DNA of 64,000 bases from Sphingobium trunci (GTDB lineage Bacteria; Pseudomonadota; Alphaproteobacteria; Sphingomonadales; Sphingomonadaceae): assembly GCF_022664535.1 (NCBI RefSeq), contig NZ_JAKUJY010000023.1:1-64000 (forward strand), written 5' to 3'. The notes beneath the pieces were generated by a model. It had not been told where the DNA came from, searched no databases, and worked only from the letters and a program-made list of their open reading frames with translations. Each line of letters opens with the position of its first letter. The first letter of the stretch is position 1. Shown piece after piece: positions 41,794-50,950 of the stretch. The position numbers and the translations under genes were made by a program.

Positions 41794-44280
41794 TCAGAAT
41801 TTGAACGAGACCGTGGCCCCGTAGGTCGCGGGCATCCCCGGAAAGCGGACGATGACGTCGGATACGCGGATGACGTTGGTGACATAATATTTGTCGAAGA
41901 TATTCTTGCCCCAGACAAAGGCTTTCCACCGGCCGTCTGCCGCCTCCAGGCCCAGTTGTCCGTCGACCAGCGTGTAGGCGTCGATCTTGAACGGCTCCAG
42001 ATTGGGCTGCGGCGTGCCCGGTGGGGAAAATACGGCCGACGTCCGGCTGCGGTAGGCGACGTTTGCCCCCATGAAGCCGTTGACGCTTGCCGACAATGGC
42101 CGGACATAGCTGATGTCGCCGTTAACGCTGTACTTCGGGGTGAAGTTGAACGGTGAACCGGCCTGGTCCTGAAGAATCCCGTCGACGGTCTGGCCGATAT
42201 AACGCAGGATTTCGCTCTTGATATACGTGCCACTGCCGGTCAGCGTCAGGCCCTCGAGTGGCCGCAACGTCACGGACGCCTCAAACCCCTTCAACCGGGA
42301 CTTGGGTATGCTGTCCTGCGAATTGATGTTGCCGAAGGGCGGGCCGACGAAGATGCGGGCGCGCAACTGCTTGTCGATATAGTCGTAGCGAAAAGCCGCG
42401 ACCTCCAAACTAAAGGTCCGGCCCATGCGGAGCCGGCCGCCAAGTTCGTAAGCGGTCAGTTGTTCCTGCACGACGGGATTGTAGGCGACATGATCGAGCG
42501 TGTTAAGCGTCGAGAAATTGCCCGCCTTGAACCCGCGGCTGACCCTGGCGTAGAGCAACGAAGACGGCGTGGGCTTGTAGTTGAGGTTAAGGTTCCAAGG
42601 CACATTGTCCTGTTCCAGCTTCCGGTTCGCGAAGCCCGGCGTCAGCAGCGGAAGCCCTGCCGTGTCCTTCGCCTGCAAAGCCGGGGTGGTGTAAACCGAA
42701 TAGCATTGACCGGGCTGGATGACGGGAATGGGCGCGAGGCCCGCTCCTGCCCGGAACACATTGATGAGAGCGGTGTAGGCCTGCGCGGAACCGGCGTCGA
42801 GTGGCGCTCCGCAGCCCCGGAACTTGCGTGTGTCCTGGCTCAGTCGCAGGCCCGCCGACAGCGAGAGCCGATCGGTCAGCTCAGCGTCGATATTGGTGAA
42901 CACGGCCCAATTCTCGATGCGCTGCCGGGCGAACACCTCCCCTCCCGTGGAACGGAGACCCACGATATTCTGGGTAGCCGAGCCATTGCGCAGATATTGT
43001 GTCACGTCGTCGTTGGTACGGTCGTGGCCATAATTCGCGCCCAGCAGCCAGTGGACCCCGGAAAAGTCGGCTGACAGACGCACTTCCTGCGCGAAAGATT
43101 TGATCGAACCCCTTTGCAGATGGCGCAGATTTTCGGAGACGGCGGTGCCGTCGAATTCGGAATTCTGCCGGCGCTTGAGGTAGGAATAGGATGTGATCGA
43201 TGTAAGAGTCAGCGTGTCATCGATCATCCATTGGGCCCGCACCGATCCTTGCAGGAACTTGTCGTTGCGGTCGAAGTCCTGGCCGGTGTCCCAGTCTGCA
43301 AGCCGCGCCTGGCGTCCGGGCAGCAGGGCGGGACGCGCAATGACCGGATCGGTAGCCGTGGTGATGCGGGCACCCGTCCGTGCATTGATGGGGCAACCCG
43401 GCAACCGGCCCGCAGGCGAACTGCAACTGGATGTGTTTACGGTATCCAGGACGACGAGGTTGCGATCGATATTGAACGAGTTGCCGGGGAAAACCGCGAC
43501 AAGCTGGGGGGCGACGGTATCCGACCGGTCGATCCAGCCGTTGACGTTGAACGTCATGCGGAATCTGTCCGACGGTTCCCAATCGGTGATGACGCGGCCG
43601 GAGAAATTGCGCACCTGGCCCAGGCTGTCGTCACGGCTCATGCTTCGTTGCCAGTTGTCGCCGAAGCTGCCGCGGACCGCGACCCGCGCCTTCAAGGTCG
43701 AACTGACGGGGCCGCTGACGAAAGCTTCGACATTGCCCCGCATGAAGCGCCCGAGGGTCGCGGATATGCCCGCCTCGAACCTCTCGCCCGGCTTGTTGGC
43801 GATATAATTGATCGCGCCGCCGGTGGAATTTTGTCCGTACAGCGTCCCTTGCGGCCCCTTGAGGACTTCGACGCGCTGGAGATCGAGCGCAGCGCCCTGC
43901 GTCATGACGGGATAGGCGAGCGGAACCTCATCCACATAGATGGCAACCGAGGAGCTGGAGCCGATGGACGGTTCGTTGATGCCGACGCCGCGCAATGTGT
44001 AGATCGGCGTGGAAAATCCGCTGTCGCTGACCGACAGGCCCGGAACCAGCTTCGCGAGGTCGGAAGGCTCGCTGAAGTTGCGCGTCTTGAGCTGTTCACC
44101 GCCGATCGCGCTGATCGACATGCCGACATTGGACAGCGCCTGTTCGCGACGCTGTGCCGTCACGACGATCTCGCCTGCGTCGGCAGGTTGCTCTTGCGGC
44201 GTTGCGTTTTGTGCGAGCGCCGCCCCCGGGATCGCCGACAGTGCCGTCGAAAGGATCAACAACGACTTTCTGGAAAACAT
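41794..44280 (-). CDS. TonB-dependent outer-membrane receptor 2
   Basis: An 828-residue receptor. The signal peptide (cleaved after IPGAALAQ, about residue 24) is followed by GEIVVTAQRREQALSNVGMS, which starts the plug. Plug motifs YTLRGVGINEPS, YVDEVPLAYP and VEVLKGPQGTLYGQNSTGGA follow. The C-terminus ATYGATVSFKF ends in phenylalanine. The ATG at 44280 has GGGGAGAGG upstream. It leads the leftward operon with P450, aldolase, dioxygenase and epimerase-like genes, so its ligand is probably the pathway substrate. It is longer than and distinct from the other two receptors. Confidence 0.93.
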   Translation of the reverse strand: MFSRKSLLILSTALSAIPGAALAQNATPQEQPADAGEIVVTAQRREQALSNVGMSISAIGGEQLKTRNFSEPSDLAKLVPGLSVSDSGFSTPIYTLRGVGINEPSIGSSSSVAIYVDEVPLAYPVMTQGAALDLQRVEVLKGPQGTLYGQNSTGGAINYIANKPGERFEAGISATLGRFMRGNVEAFVSGPVSSTLKARVAVRGSFGDNWQRSMSRDDSLGQVRNFSGRVITDWEPSDRFRMTFNVNGWIDRSDTVAPQLVAVFPGNSFNIDRNLVVLDTVNTSSCSSPAGRLPGCPINARTGARITTATDPVIARPALLPGRQARLADWDTGQDFDRNDKFLQGSVRAQWMIDDTLTLTSITSYSYLKRRQNSEFDGTAVSENLRHLQRGSIKSFAQEVRLSADFSGVHWLLGANYGHDRTNDDVTQYLRNGSATQNIVGLRSTGGEVFARQRIENWAVFTNIDAELTDRLSLSAGLRLSQDTRKFRGCGAPLDAGSAQAYTALINVFRAGAGLAPIPVIQPGQCYSVYTTPALQAKDTAGLPLLTPGFANRKLEQDNVPWNLNLNYKPTPSSLLYARVSRGFKAGNFSTLNTLDHVAYNPVVQEQLTAYELGGRLRMGRTFSLEVAAFRYDYIDKQLRARIFVGPPFGNINSQDSIPKSRLKGFEASVTLRPLEGLTLTGSGTYIKSEILRYIGQTVDGILQDQAGSPFNFTPKYSVNGDISYVRPLSASVNGFMGANVAYRSRTSAVFSPPGTPQPNLEPFKIDAYTLVDGQLGLEAADGRWKAFVWGKNIFDKYYVTNVIRVSDVIVRFPGMPATYGATVSFKF

Positions 44281-44528
44281 GATTCCTCTCCCCCTGTTCA
44301 CGACGGCCGTTTTTGCCTCGTCGATCGTCCGCGCCTGCGGCGGCCATGTTCCCCTATCGGCAAACCGCGCTCTGCGGATCGCGCTTCGATTGTCCGGAGT
44401 GACTTTCGCTTATGTTTCCCGTTTGCGCGTGGTCACGGCGCTTTCCAAACATCGTTCTTCGGGCGATCTCGCGCTCCGGGGCCACCGGCTCAACGGCGAT
44501 ATCATTGAGGAACGAGGATAAGGCGGCG

Positions 44529-44939
44529 ATGAAGACGAAGTTCATGGTGTTGTTGAAGCGCCGACCGGACCTGACGCCGGCGCAGTTTCGCGATCATTAC
44601 GAAAACCGGCATGTTCCGCTCGGTACGAAGTTCATTGGCCATCTGCTGGTCGACTTCAAACGGCACTATCCAGGCGCGATGGCCGATTTCTCGTCGGACG
44701 AGTGGAGCAACGGCCGCATGGGAGACGGCGACGCCGGTTGCGCTTATGACGCCATTAGCGTCTATGAATTTCGCGATGAAGCGGCGATCGCCGAAATGAC
44801 CGAAATATTGAAACGCCCCGAAGTCTACACGGCGTTGAGCGAAGACGAAAATCGCTTCCTGAACCGGCCCGCATGTCGCATGGGCCTGTGCGACGTCATC
44901 GAAGGGGCGGGTATGACAAGCCTGGTCGGCGGTTCCTGA
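44529..44939 (+). CDS. EthD-domain protein 2
   Basis: A 136-residue EthD-type protein: KTKFMVLLKRRPDLTPAQFR, YENRHVPLGTKFIGHLLVDF (HVPL signature), AYDAISVYEFRDEAAIAEMT and LSEDENRFLNRPACRMGLCD. The last two segments match the E-N-F/R-x-D/N-R pattern of EthD 1 at 32594. It is divergent from TonB receptor 2 and 265 bp ahead of AraC 3. Like EthD 1 it sits beside P450 genes. The function is unknown; an accessory or isomerase role is inferred. Confidence 0.82.
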   Translation: MKTKFMVLLKRRPDLTPAQFRDHYENRHVPLGTKFIGHLLVDFKRHYPGAMADFSSDEWSNGRMGDGDAGCAYDAISVYEFRDEAAIAEMTEILKRPEVYTALSEDENRFLNRPACRMGLCDVIEGAGMTSLVGGS

Positions 44940-45204
44940 TCGCGGGCGCGTGCAGAGAGGATGATCGGCCTTATTTCCGGCTGGCGGAAGTTGGCGGATA
45001 TAAAATGACCCCGCTGGCAGCGGGCCGGCTTGGCCGATCCTGATGGATATTCTAGATATGGCTCTAAAATGAGCGCGTTTGCTCCGCATGGTGGCGGCTG
45101 GTGTCCCGACCTCGAACCGCGCCATATTCCTGGTCTCGGTTCCCCCGTGCGAACGGGTGACCGGCACCGGAATGTCGGAACCGCGCCGGCTGTGAGAGGT
45201 GCAT

Positions 45205-46068
45205 ATGACGGCAAGGGCCTGCCATGTTTCGGCTGCGATGGAACTGGACGATGTCAATATCCAGGTCGTCGATTACAGATGGAGCGCGAACGAGCAGATC
45301 ACCGAATGCGAGGACATGTTCATCCTTCGCTACCGGCCGCGTCCGGGCCCCGTCAGCGTCGCGGCCCACATGCGTCATGGAGAGGTTCGCGATTTCGGCC
45401 AGTTGATGTTCTTCCCGGCAAGAACGGCCGTTGAAACCACTCCTGCCAAGGTGAATGAGCGCGCGCGCACAGTGGAATGTGCCTTCAAATATGACTGGTT
45501 CCGGCGCATTTGGCCCGAACGCGACGATTGGGACGATGAGGCTCTGGCGCGATGCTACGACATGCGAAACTTCCGTGTTGAACAGGCGATGCAGAGACTG
45601 GGAATGGAAGCGGAAAGTCCCGGCTTCGCAAGCCATCTGATGGCCGAGTCGCTTGCCCAATCAATCGCCATCGATCTCGCGAGGCATTTCACTTCACGCA
45701 ACAGTGCAAGGCGCGTGCGTACCTCCGACGGACGCTTTTCCGCCAACGAACTCAATCGCATTCGGGACTATATCGACAGCATCACTCAGAGGGCGCCCAC
45801 CGTCGACGAAATTTCCCGGCAATGCGGAATAAGTTCGGCCCATCTTCGTCGGTCTTTCAAGCAGACGACGGGGCAAACATTGCACGAATATGTTGCAAGC
45901 GTCCGGCTCGCTAAGGCGCGATCGCTGCTCGCGGAGACCGACATGCCCTTGAAGGAGGTGGCTTTCCGGCTTGGGTTCGCCAGTTCCAGCACCTTCTCCT
46001 CGACATTCAGCAAGATGGCTGGCGAAACGCCGAGCGGATATCGGCAGCGCCTTCTCGACAGACGGTAA
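45205..46068 (+). CDS. AraC-family transcriptional regulator 3
   Basis: A 287-residue regulator. The N-domain includes HGEVRDFGQLMFFPARTAVE, corresponding to the GxLxFxP stretch in the other AraC proteins. The C-domain HTH pair reads VDEISRQCGISSAHLRRSFK and LKEVAFRLGFASSSTFSSTF, ending KMAGETPSGYRQR. The ATG at 45205 with GAGAGG five bases upstream is preferred to a GTG two codons earlier. It converges with the P450 gene at 46149. It likely controls the receptor-P450-aldolase operon to its left or the SDR-P450 operon to its right. Confidence 0.9.
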   Translation: MTARACHVSAAMELDDVNIQVVDYRWSANEQITECEDMFILRYRPRPGPVSVAAHMRHGEVRDFGQLMFFPARTAVETTPAKVNERARTVECAFKYDWFRRIWPERDDWDDEALARCYDMRNFRVEQAMQRLGMEAESPGFASHLMAESLAQSIAIDLARHFTSRNSARRVRTSDGRFSANELNRIRDYIDSITQRAPTVDEISRQCGISSAHLRRSFKQTTGQTLHEYVASVRLAKARSLLAETDMPLKEVAFRLGFASSSTFSSTFSKMAGETPSGYRQRLLDRR

Positions 46069-46148
46069 CGCTCCCCGATACGAACATGGGATGCCGCTTG
46101 CGATGTGCGGGCGGCTTGGTCGGAATTCCGCCCTCGTCTCGGGCGTCC

Positions 46149-47423
46149 TCACCGCCGGTCGAAGCTCAACCAGAGCTTGGTGAGGCCGTAGGCGACATAG
46201 GTGCTTGTATAGGCAAAGCTCGCTTCGCCCCGAGCAGCGCGGAAATTATGCATGCGCTCGACCAGTTGCCTGAACGACGCCTTCAGCTCGCCGCGCGCCA
46301 ACTGGTTGCCGATGCACATATGGATACCCGCGCCGAACGTCAGATGTGCCCGTGAATTTTCTCGCTCCAGATCGAGCACTTCGGGATCGGGAAACACGTC
46401 CGGATCCAGGTTGGCCGCGCCGAAGCGGGTTTCGATGATCGACCCTTCGGGGATGGCAACGCCCCCGATTTCCATGTCCGCAGTGACTCGCCTGAACATC
46501 GTGGTGGCCGGCGCCTTGATGCGCAGCACCTCCTCCACGAAAGCGTCCAGCTTGGCGCTGTCGGCGCGGATTTCATCGGCCAGTTCGGGCCGCTCGATCA
46601 GGATCGCCATTCCGCCTGCGATCGCGTTCGCCGTTGTTTCGCCGCCCGCCAGGAACAGCAGCCACAAAATACTGATCAGTTCGCGCATGTCCAGGCTGCG
46701 GCCATCGACATTGGCATGAACCAGGGTGCTGAGCAGGCTGTGGTCGGGCGCGGCGCGCACCCGTTCGACATTCTTTGCCAGATATTGCTGTAATTCGATC
46801 ACGGCGGGAACGAGTTCCAACTCGCGCTCGGGGGCGAGCGCCGGATTCGAAGTTTCAAGCGACATGTCGTTCCAGCGCTTGAACTTGTCGATGTCGCGAT
46901 CCGTGACGCCCAGGATTTCGGTAAAGACCGTCAGGGGCAGGCGCATTGCGAAAGCGTCGAAGAAATCGACTTCTTCCACGTCGATGAATCCGTCGATGAT
47001 CTCCGCGACGGCGCGTTCGATCTGGGGTTCGAGGCTGTCCACCTTTTCGCGGGTGAAGGCCTTGTCGACCAGCGCGCGATATAGGCGATGATCGGGCGGA
47101 TCGTTGGTGACCAGCGTATCCATGGGCAGATAGCCCTGTTCCTGAAACATGCGGTCGATCTGCTCGCTGATCTCGGATTTGCGGGTCTGGATGATCCCGG
47201 TCTTGCAGGACAGGGTCTTGGTATTCATCGCCGCCTTGCGGACATCCTTGTAGCGGGTGAGGATGTAGTTGCCGCTCACCGGGTCCTTGTAGACGGGCTG
47301 TTCCTCGCGCAGTTTATGATAGGCGGAAAAAGGGCAGCGCCGCATTTCCGGGTCGGTGAAGGTGATCGGGACACCACCCAGTTCCACGGTGGATGGTGTT
47401 ATTTCGGCGTCGCGCATATCCAT
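46149..47423 (-). CDS. Cytochrome P450 (third of three)
   Basis: A 424-residue P450. The I-helix motif is LFLAGGETTANAIA, ExxR is in VEEVLRIKAP, and the haem loop is FGAGIHMCIGNQLARGELKA. It is the most different of the three P450s, with an EIGGVAIPEGS-type strand and a TFTDPEMRRCPFSAYHKLR N-terminus. The ATG at 47423 has GGAG six bases upstream; longer starts to 47459 are possible. It ends a leftward operon of SDR (49325), epimerase-like enzyme (48474) and this P450. Confidence 0.93.
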   Translation of the reverse strand: MDMRDAEITPSTVELGGVPITFTDPEMRRCPFSAYHKLREEQPVYKDPVSGNYILTRYKDVRKAAMNTKTLSCKTGIIQTRKSEISEQIDRMFQEQGYLPMDTLVTNDPPDHRLYRALVDKAFTREKVDSLEPQIERAVAEIIDGFIDVEEVDFFDAFAMRLPLTVFTEILGVTDRDIDKFKRWNDMSLETSNPALAPERELELVPAVIELQQYLAKNVERVRAAPDHSLLSTLVHANVDGRSLDMRELISILWLLFLAGGETTANAIAGGMAILIERPELADEIRADSAKLDAFVEEVLRIKAPATTMFRRVTADMEIGGVAIPEGSIIETRFGAANLDPDVFPDPEVLDLERENSRAHLTFGAGIHMCIGNQLARGELKASFRQLVERMHNFRAARGEASFAYTSTYVAYGLTKLWLSFDRR

Positions 47424-47526
47424 TCTTGTCTCCATGCCATCCGCTGGCTTCCGTCCCATTCTAGACGATCGATCCGCCCCGCCCCAAAGGCTGCGATTTT
47501 ACCATTTCATGCATTTTATGTCCGGA

Positions 47527-48474
47527 TCAGCCATGGCTCTTCCAGCTGTAGGCGCTCAGGCCGGTATGGAATTTTTCGGCATAGGATCCGCTACGGATAT
47601 CCTCGATGACGTCGATATGCCGGGGCTCCCAGCCCAGTTCGTCCACAGTCCGTCGGGCGACCGACCGGCTGTTGACCGCGAGGGCGATATCGACCCAGAA
47701 GGCCCCCCACAGGTCGCACGCAGCCTGGTAGTCGAGGCTCTTCGTGTCACAACCCGCGACGACGGCGACCGCTTCGGCGATCGTGCGGAAATTCGCTTCG
47801 CCGCTGACCGCATGATAAAGGGCGCCGGGACTGCCCCTTTCGATCGCGAGGCAATAGACGTCCGCCAGATCTTCCACATGCACCGCCGAATAGAGATTGA
47901 GGCCATGGCCGAGGTAGCAGGCGCTGCCGGTCGATCGCACGGATTCGAATATCTGCGGGATCTGGATGCTGCCGCCATTGCCGTAGATGAGCGGAGGGCG
48001 GACCACATAGGTGCGCAGGCTATCGCCCGAAGCGCCGCGAACGAGATCCTCGGTCTGTATTCGCACGGCCCGGTTGGGACGGGCGGGGAAGGGAAACGGA
48101 TCATCCTCCGCAAAGCTGTGCTGCGACCAGCGGCCGTCCAGCGCCTCGATCGAAAGGACGCCGGTGCCCGATGTGAACAGCAGGTCGCGGGTCACGCCCT
48201 GTTTGCAGCCCTCGACCAGAGCGATCATCGCCTCGCGTTCCTGCTCGAAGGGCACCATCGCCGCCATGACGACCACGTCATAGGCACCAGCGGTCCGCCC
48301 GATGTCTGCCAGCCGGTCGAAGCTGCCCGACACGGCGCCGAAGCCCCTCTCAGTCAGCCTTTGCTCGTTCGCCTCTGTACGGGCGAGACCGCTCACTTCG
48401 TACCCGCGGTCACGCAATGCCAAGGCTATGTGCGATCCCACATAGCCGGTGGCGCCGATCACCAATGCCCTCAT
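47527..48474 (-). CDS. NAD(P)-binding epimerase-like oxidoreductase (atypical SDR)
   Basis: A 315-residue protein with the nucleotide motif MRALVIGATGYVGSHIALAL and VVMAAMVPFEQEREAM, then LLFTSGTGVLSI. The usual YxxxK pair is not evident (the region reads PNRAVRIQTEDLV), as in atypical SDRs of the NmrA or SDR_a5 type. It may therefore be a reductase with another mechanism or a redox sensor. It lies 95 bp after the SDR gene and 103 bp before the P450 gene on the same strand. Confidence 0.78.
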   Translation of the reverse strand: MRALVIGATGYVGSHIALALRDRGYEVSGLARTEANEQRLTERGFGAVSGSFDRLADIGRTAGAYDVVVMAAMVPFEQEREAMIALVEGCKQGVTRDLLFTSGTGVLSIEALDGRWSQHSFAEDDPFPFPARPNRAVRIQTEDLVRGASGDSLRTYVVRPPLIYGNGGSIQIPQIFESVRSTGSACYLGHGLNLYSAVHVEDLADVYCLAIERGSPGALYHAVSGEANFRTIAEAVAVVAGCDTKSLDYQAACDLWGAFWVDIALAVNSRSVARRTVDELGWEPRHIDVIEDIRSGSYAEKFHTGLSAYSWKSHG

Positions 48475-48569
48475 TCCAACCTCTTACTGCCAGCCTCATA
48501 TTTCCCGCGACGTTTGTTCGCGCCGACCGGTGGACAGCGATCCGCTGCGCCGCCTCGCGCCGATATCGG

Positions 48570-49325
48570 CTATTGGACGATGCCGCCGTCGACCGTGATG
48601 CTCTGCCCGGTAATCATGCTGCTCTCGTCACTGGCGAGGAACAGGGCGAGTGTCGCGACGTCGACCGGTTTGACCAGCCGGTTGAGGCGGGCCATGCCCG
48701 ACATGGCGGTGAAAAACGCTTCGATGTTGCCGCCTCCGGTCGCCTCCTCGGCGGAACGGGTCAGCATCTTGCTTCGTACCGGCCCCGGCTGAATGGTATT
48801 GCAGCGGATGCCTCGCGGTGCGACATCGACCGACGCCGATCGCATGAGGCCGATGAGGCCGGCCTTGCTGGCAGAATAGGCAGCATAGGCCGGCATCGGC
48901 ATCAGGCCGGCGATCGAGGAGGTGAAGATGACGCTGCCATTGTCCGCCACCAGCGGCAGAAAATGCTTGGCCGTCAGAAAAGCGCCGGTCAGGTTGATCG
49001 CCACCACCCTTTCGAACGCCTCCTTCGTCATGTCGGTCAGCGGCGTGTGGGACTGTTCGATGCCGGCATTGACGAACAGGATATCGACCGTGCGATAAGC
49101 GGATTGGACTGATCGCGCCGCGGCGGCGATGCTGTCCTCATCGGTCACGTCCGCGCGCACGGCTTGAGCTGGAGCGCCAAGCGCATCGCCGAGGGCCGTG
49201 AGGCCGCCTTCATCGCGGTCGAGCAGCGCCAGCCGGGCGCCTTCCTCGACGAAGCGATGCGTCGTTGCTCCGCCGATATCGCCCGCCGCTCCCGTAATGA
49301 CGGCCGTCTTTCCTTCCAGTCTCAT
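48570..49325 (-). CDS. Short-chain dehydrogenase/reductase
   Basis: A 251-residue classical SDR: MRLEGKTAVITGAAGDIGGA, LLDRDEGGL (aspartate after strand two, so NAD is likely), FVNAGIEQSHT, the serine region VIFTSSIAGL and the catalytic YSASKAG. The C-terminus ITGQSITVDGGIVQ is standard. The ATG at 49325 is preferred over upstream starts because it gives the typical N-terminus and has GAGGA upstream. It heads the SDR, epimerase-like, P450 operon. It is divergent from the acetoacetate-decarboxylase-like gene. Confidence 0.88.
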   Translation of the reverse strand: MRLEGKTAVITGAAGDIGGATTHRFVEEGARLALLDRDEGGLTALGDALGAPAQAVRADVTDEDSIAAAARSVQSAYRTVDILFVNAGIEQSHTPLTDMTKEAFERVVAINLTGAFLTAKHFLPLVADNGSVIFTSSIAGLMPMPAYAAYSASKAGLIGLMRSASVDVAPRGIRCNTIQPGPVRSKMLTRSAEEATGGGNIEAFFTAMSGMARLNRLVKPVDVATLALFLASDESSMITGQSITVDGGIVQ

Positions 49326-49584
49326 ATGCCAATCCTCTTTTCTACCCCGATTTATTAGATCGCGAAGGATGGCGATTGAAGCGGCGGATGGCGCAAGGAT
49401 CGAATTGAAGACATGAAAGCCGGAAATCGCATCATCCGGCAGGCGCACAAGTTGATCTCGCCGATTGTCAGCATGAGGGAGTTTTGCGCAGATTGACAAT
49501 CCTTTTCGATTTCGCCGGACCTTGCCTGGGCATTATTCTTGATGAGAGAGCGCCGAGGGAGCGCGGTCAAACGGAGAGAATGAA

Positions 49585-50439
49585 ATGAGCGATGCGCAGC
49601 GTCCCTTTCCTGGCGGCATATTGAACCTGACCGGGTGCCGACCGGGCGAAGCTTTTCAGTATGACGGGCTGTCCTTTCCCGACATGACCATCTTCATGGT
49701 CTTTTTCGAAAGCAGCTATGAGGCGATCGAAAAGCTCATTCTGCCCCCGCCACTGAAGGCCGACCGTTCCTTTCCGCCGGAAGTGCAGATGTGGTATTTC
49801 AGTAGCCGGAACACGCTGCCGATGGACGGGCGTATACTGCCCTATCAGGGCTTTCAGTTCCGCGCTCGCACCGAGCATGCAGGTGTCAAGGGGTCGGCCG
49901 GCTGGGAATATATCGACGGACTATATGGCGACAAGACGGCCGTCGATATCATGGGGCCGTGGGGCGTCTATTTCGGGATGCTCAAGAAGTTCGGCGATAT
50001 CCGCTTCATCCCGCTTGGCGTGGACGAATATGAGATGAGCGTCACCCGGCGGGGCGTCCGCCTCGTGACGATGCGCATGAAGATCGGTCAGGAACTGGGT
50101 GGTGACGCGCTGGCGCAGATGAACGACGGCAGCGCTGGCGAGACCCTGACGGTGCGCGAGGTGCCCAACATCCATTATGACGGTTTCGTCGACCGCGCCA
50201 TCTGTTCCACCAATACCGGTGTCACGAACCAGGTTCTGCGTGCCTGGACGTGCTGCGATGCCTCGGTCACGTTCGGGCATCTCGAGCTCGATCCGCTCGA
50301 CGAGCTCCTGAGCGGCAAGGTCACGAATGCCCTCGCCTTCAACGCGACGGCAAGTGTCGAGACGTTTACGGAGATGCGGATATTGGAGGAGCTGCCGCGT
50401 GAAGTCGCGCGGACGCGCCACGCGGTGATGGCGGATTGA
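49585..50439 (+). CDS. Acetoacetate decarboxylase-family protein
   Basis: A 284-residue ADC-like protein. The pattern LPPPLKADRSFPPEVQMWYF (the L-P-x-x-L segment), YQGFQFRARTEHAGVKGSAG and MGPWGVYFGMLKKFGDIRFI (corresponding to the GRE-x-x-GFPKK active-site loop) supports the fold. The lysine pair KK would provide the Schiff-base residue. GGAGAGAATGAAATGAG shows a good ribosome site. Members decarboxylate beta-keto acids or catalyse aldol/dehydration steps. In a catabolic cluster it may remove a carboxyl from a 3-oxo acid. It stands alone on the plus strand. Confidence 0.75.
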   Translation: MSDAQRPFPGGILNLTGCRPGEAFQYDGLSFPDMTIFMVFFESSYEAIEKLILPPPLKADRSFPPEVQMWYFSSRNTLPMDGRILPYQGFQFRARTEHAGVKGSAGWEYIDGLYGDKTAVDIMGPWGVYFGMLKKFGDIRFIPLGVDEYEMSVTRRGVRLVTMRMKIGQELGGDALAQMNDGSAGETLTVREVPNIHYDGFVDRAICSTNTGVTNQVLRAWTCCDASVTFGHLELDPLDELLSGKVTNALAFNATASVETFTEMRILEELPREVARTRHAVMAD

Positions 50440-50484
50440 TCGGAGCGTGCCGCGTGGGCCTGCGTTGTCCCCGCGGTTCCCTCG

Positions 50485-50916
50485 CTATGATGCCGCCGGG
50501 ATCTCCAATTGTTCGAGAAAGGCGGCCACGTTGCTGTGGTCGAGATATTCCTTGAGCGACAGTATGCGTCCGTCCCGCAGCTTATACTTCATCAGATAGC
50601 AATTGTCGTAGATCGCGCCGTTCAGTCTGCCCTGGGAACGTGCTTCCACGACCACCATGTCGCCTTCCGCGACCGTGTCGATGACGGAAAAGGAGAAGTC
50701 CTCTAAGCCGCCTAAAAAGCCTTCCAGATTCGGCAGGATCTGATCGAAGGTGAAGAGGCCGGCATAGTTGATTCGATCCGGGCGCCCAGGCACGAACCAG
50801 GTCATGTCATCCGTCACGAGCGCTCTCATTCCCGCGAAGTCCCTGCTCGAGAGTCTGTCGCAGAAGGCAAGCACGACATGCCTGCCGGGGTGATCGGCCT
50901 TTTCAAGGGCTGACAT
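50485..50916 (-). CDS. SnoaL-like / NTF2-fold protein 1
   Basis: A 143-residue NTF2-fold protein: VVLAFCDRLSSRDFAGMRAL, TDDMTWFVPGRPDRINYAGL, VEARSQGRLNGAIYDNCYLM and KYKLRDGRILSLKEYLDHSN, a good match to SnoaL-like and limonene-epoxide-hydrolase-like members. An aspartate/arginine pair for catalysis could be in the core but cannot be assigned. It follows SnoaL-like protein 2 by 34 bp on the minus strand and ends the PQQ dehydrogenase operon. It may be an isomerase, dehydratase or epoxide hydrolase. Confidence 0.82.
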   Translation of the reverse strand: MSALEKADHPGRHVVLAFCDRLSSRDFAGMRALVTDDMTWFVPGRPDRINYAGLFTFDQILPNLEGFLGGLEDFSFSVIDTVAEGDMVVVEARSQGRLNGAIYDNCYLMKYKLRDGRILSLKEYLDHSNVAAFLEQLEIPAAS

Positions 50917-50950
50917 GGCATTTGTCCTTTCCGGTCAACTATGTTCGCCG

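Noticed and set aside
43114..44508. A 464-codon plus-strand frame opposite TonB receptor 2
   Set aside because: It has low-complexity arginine-rich content typical of antisense frames. The receptor on the other strand has all its motifs.
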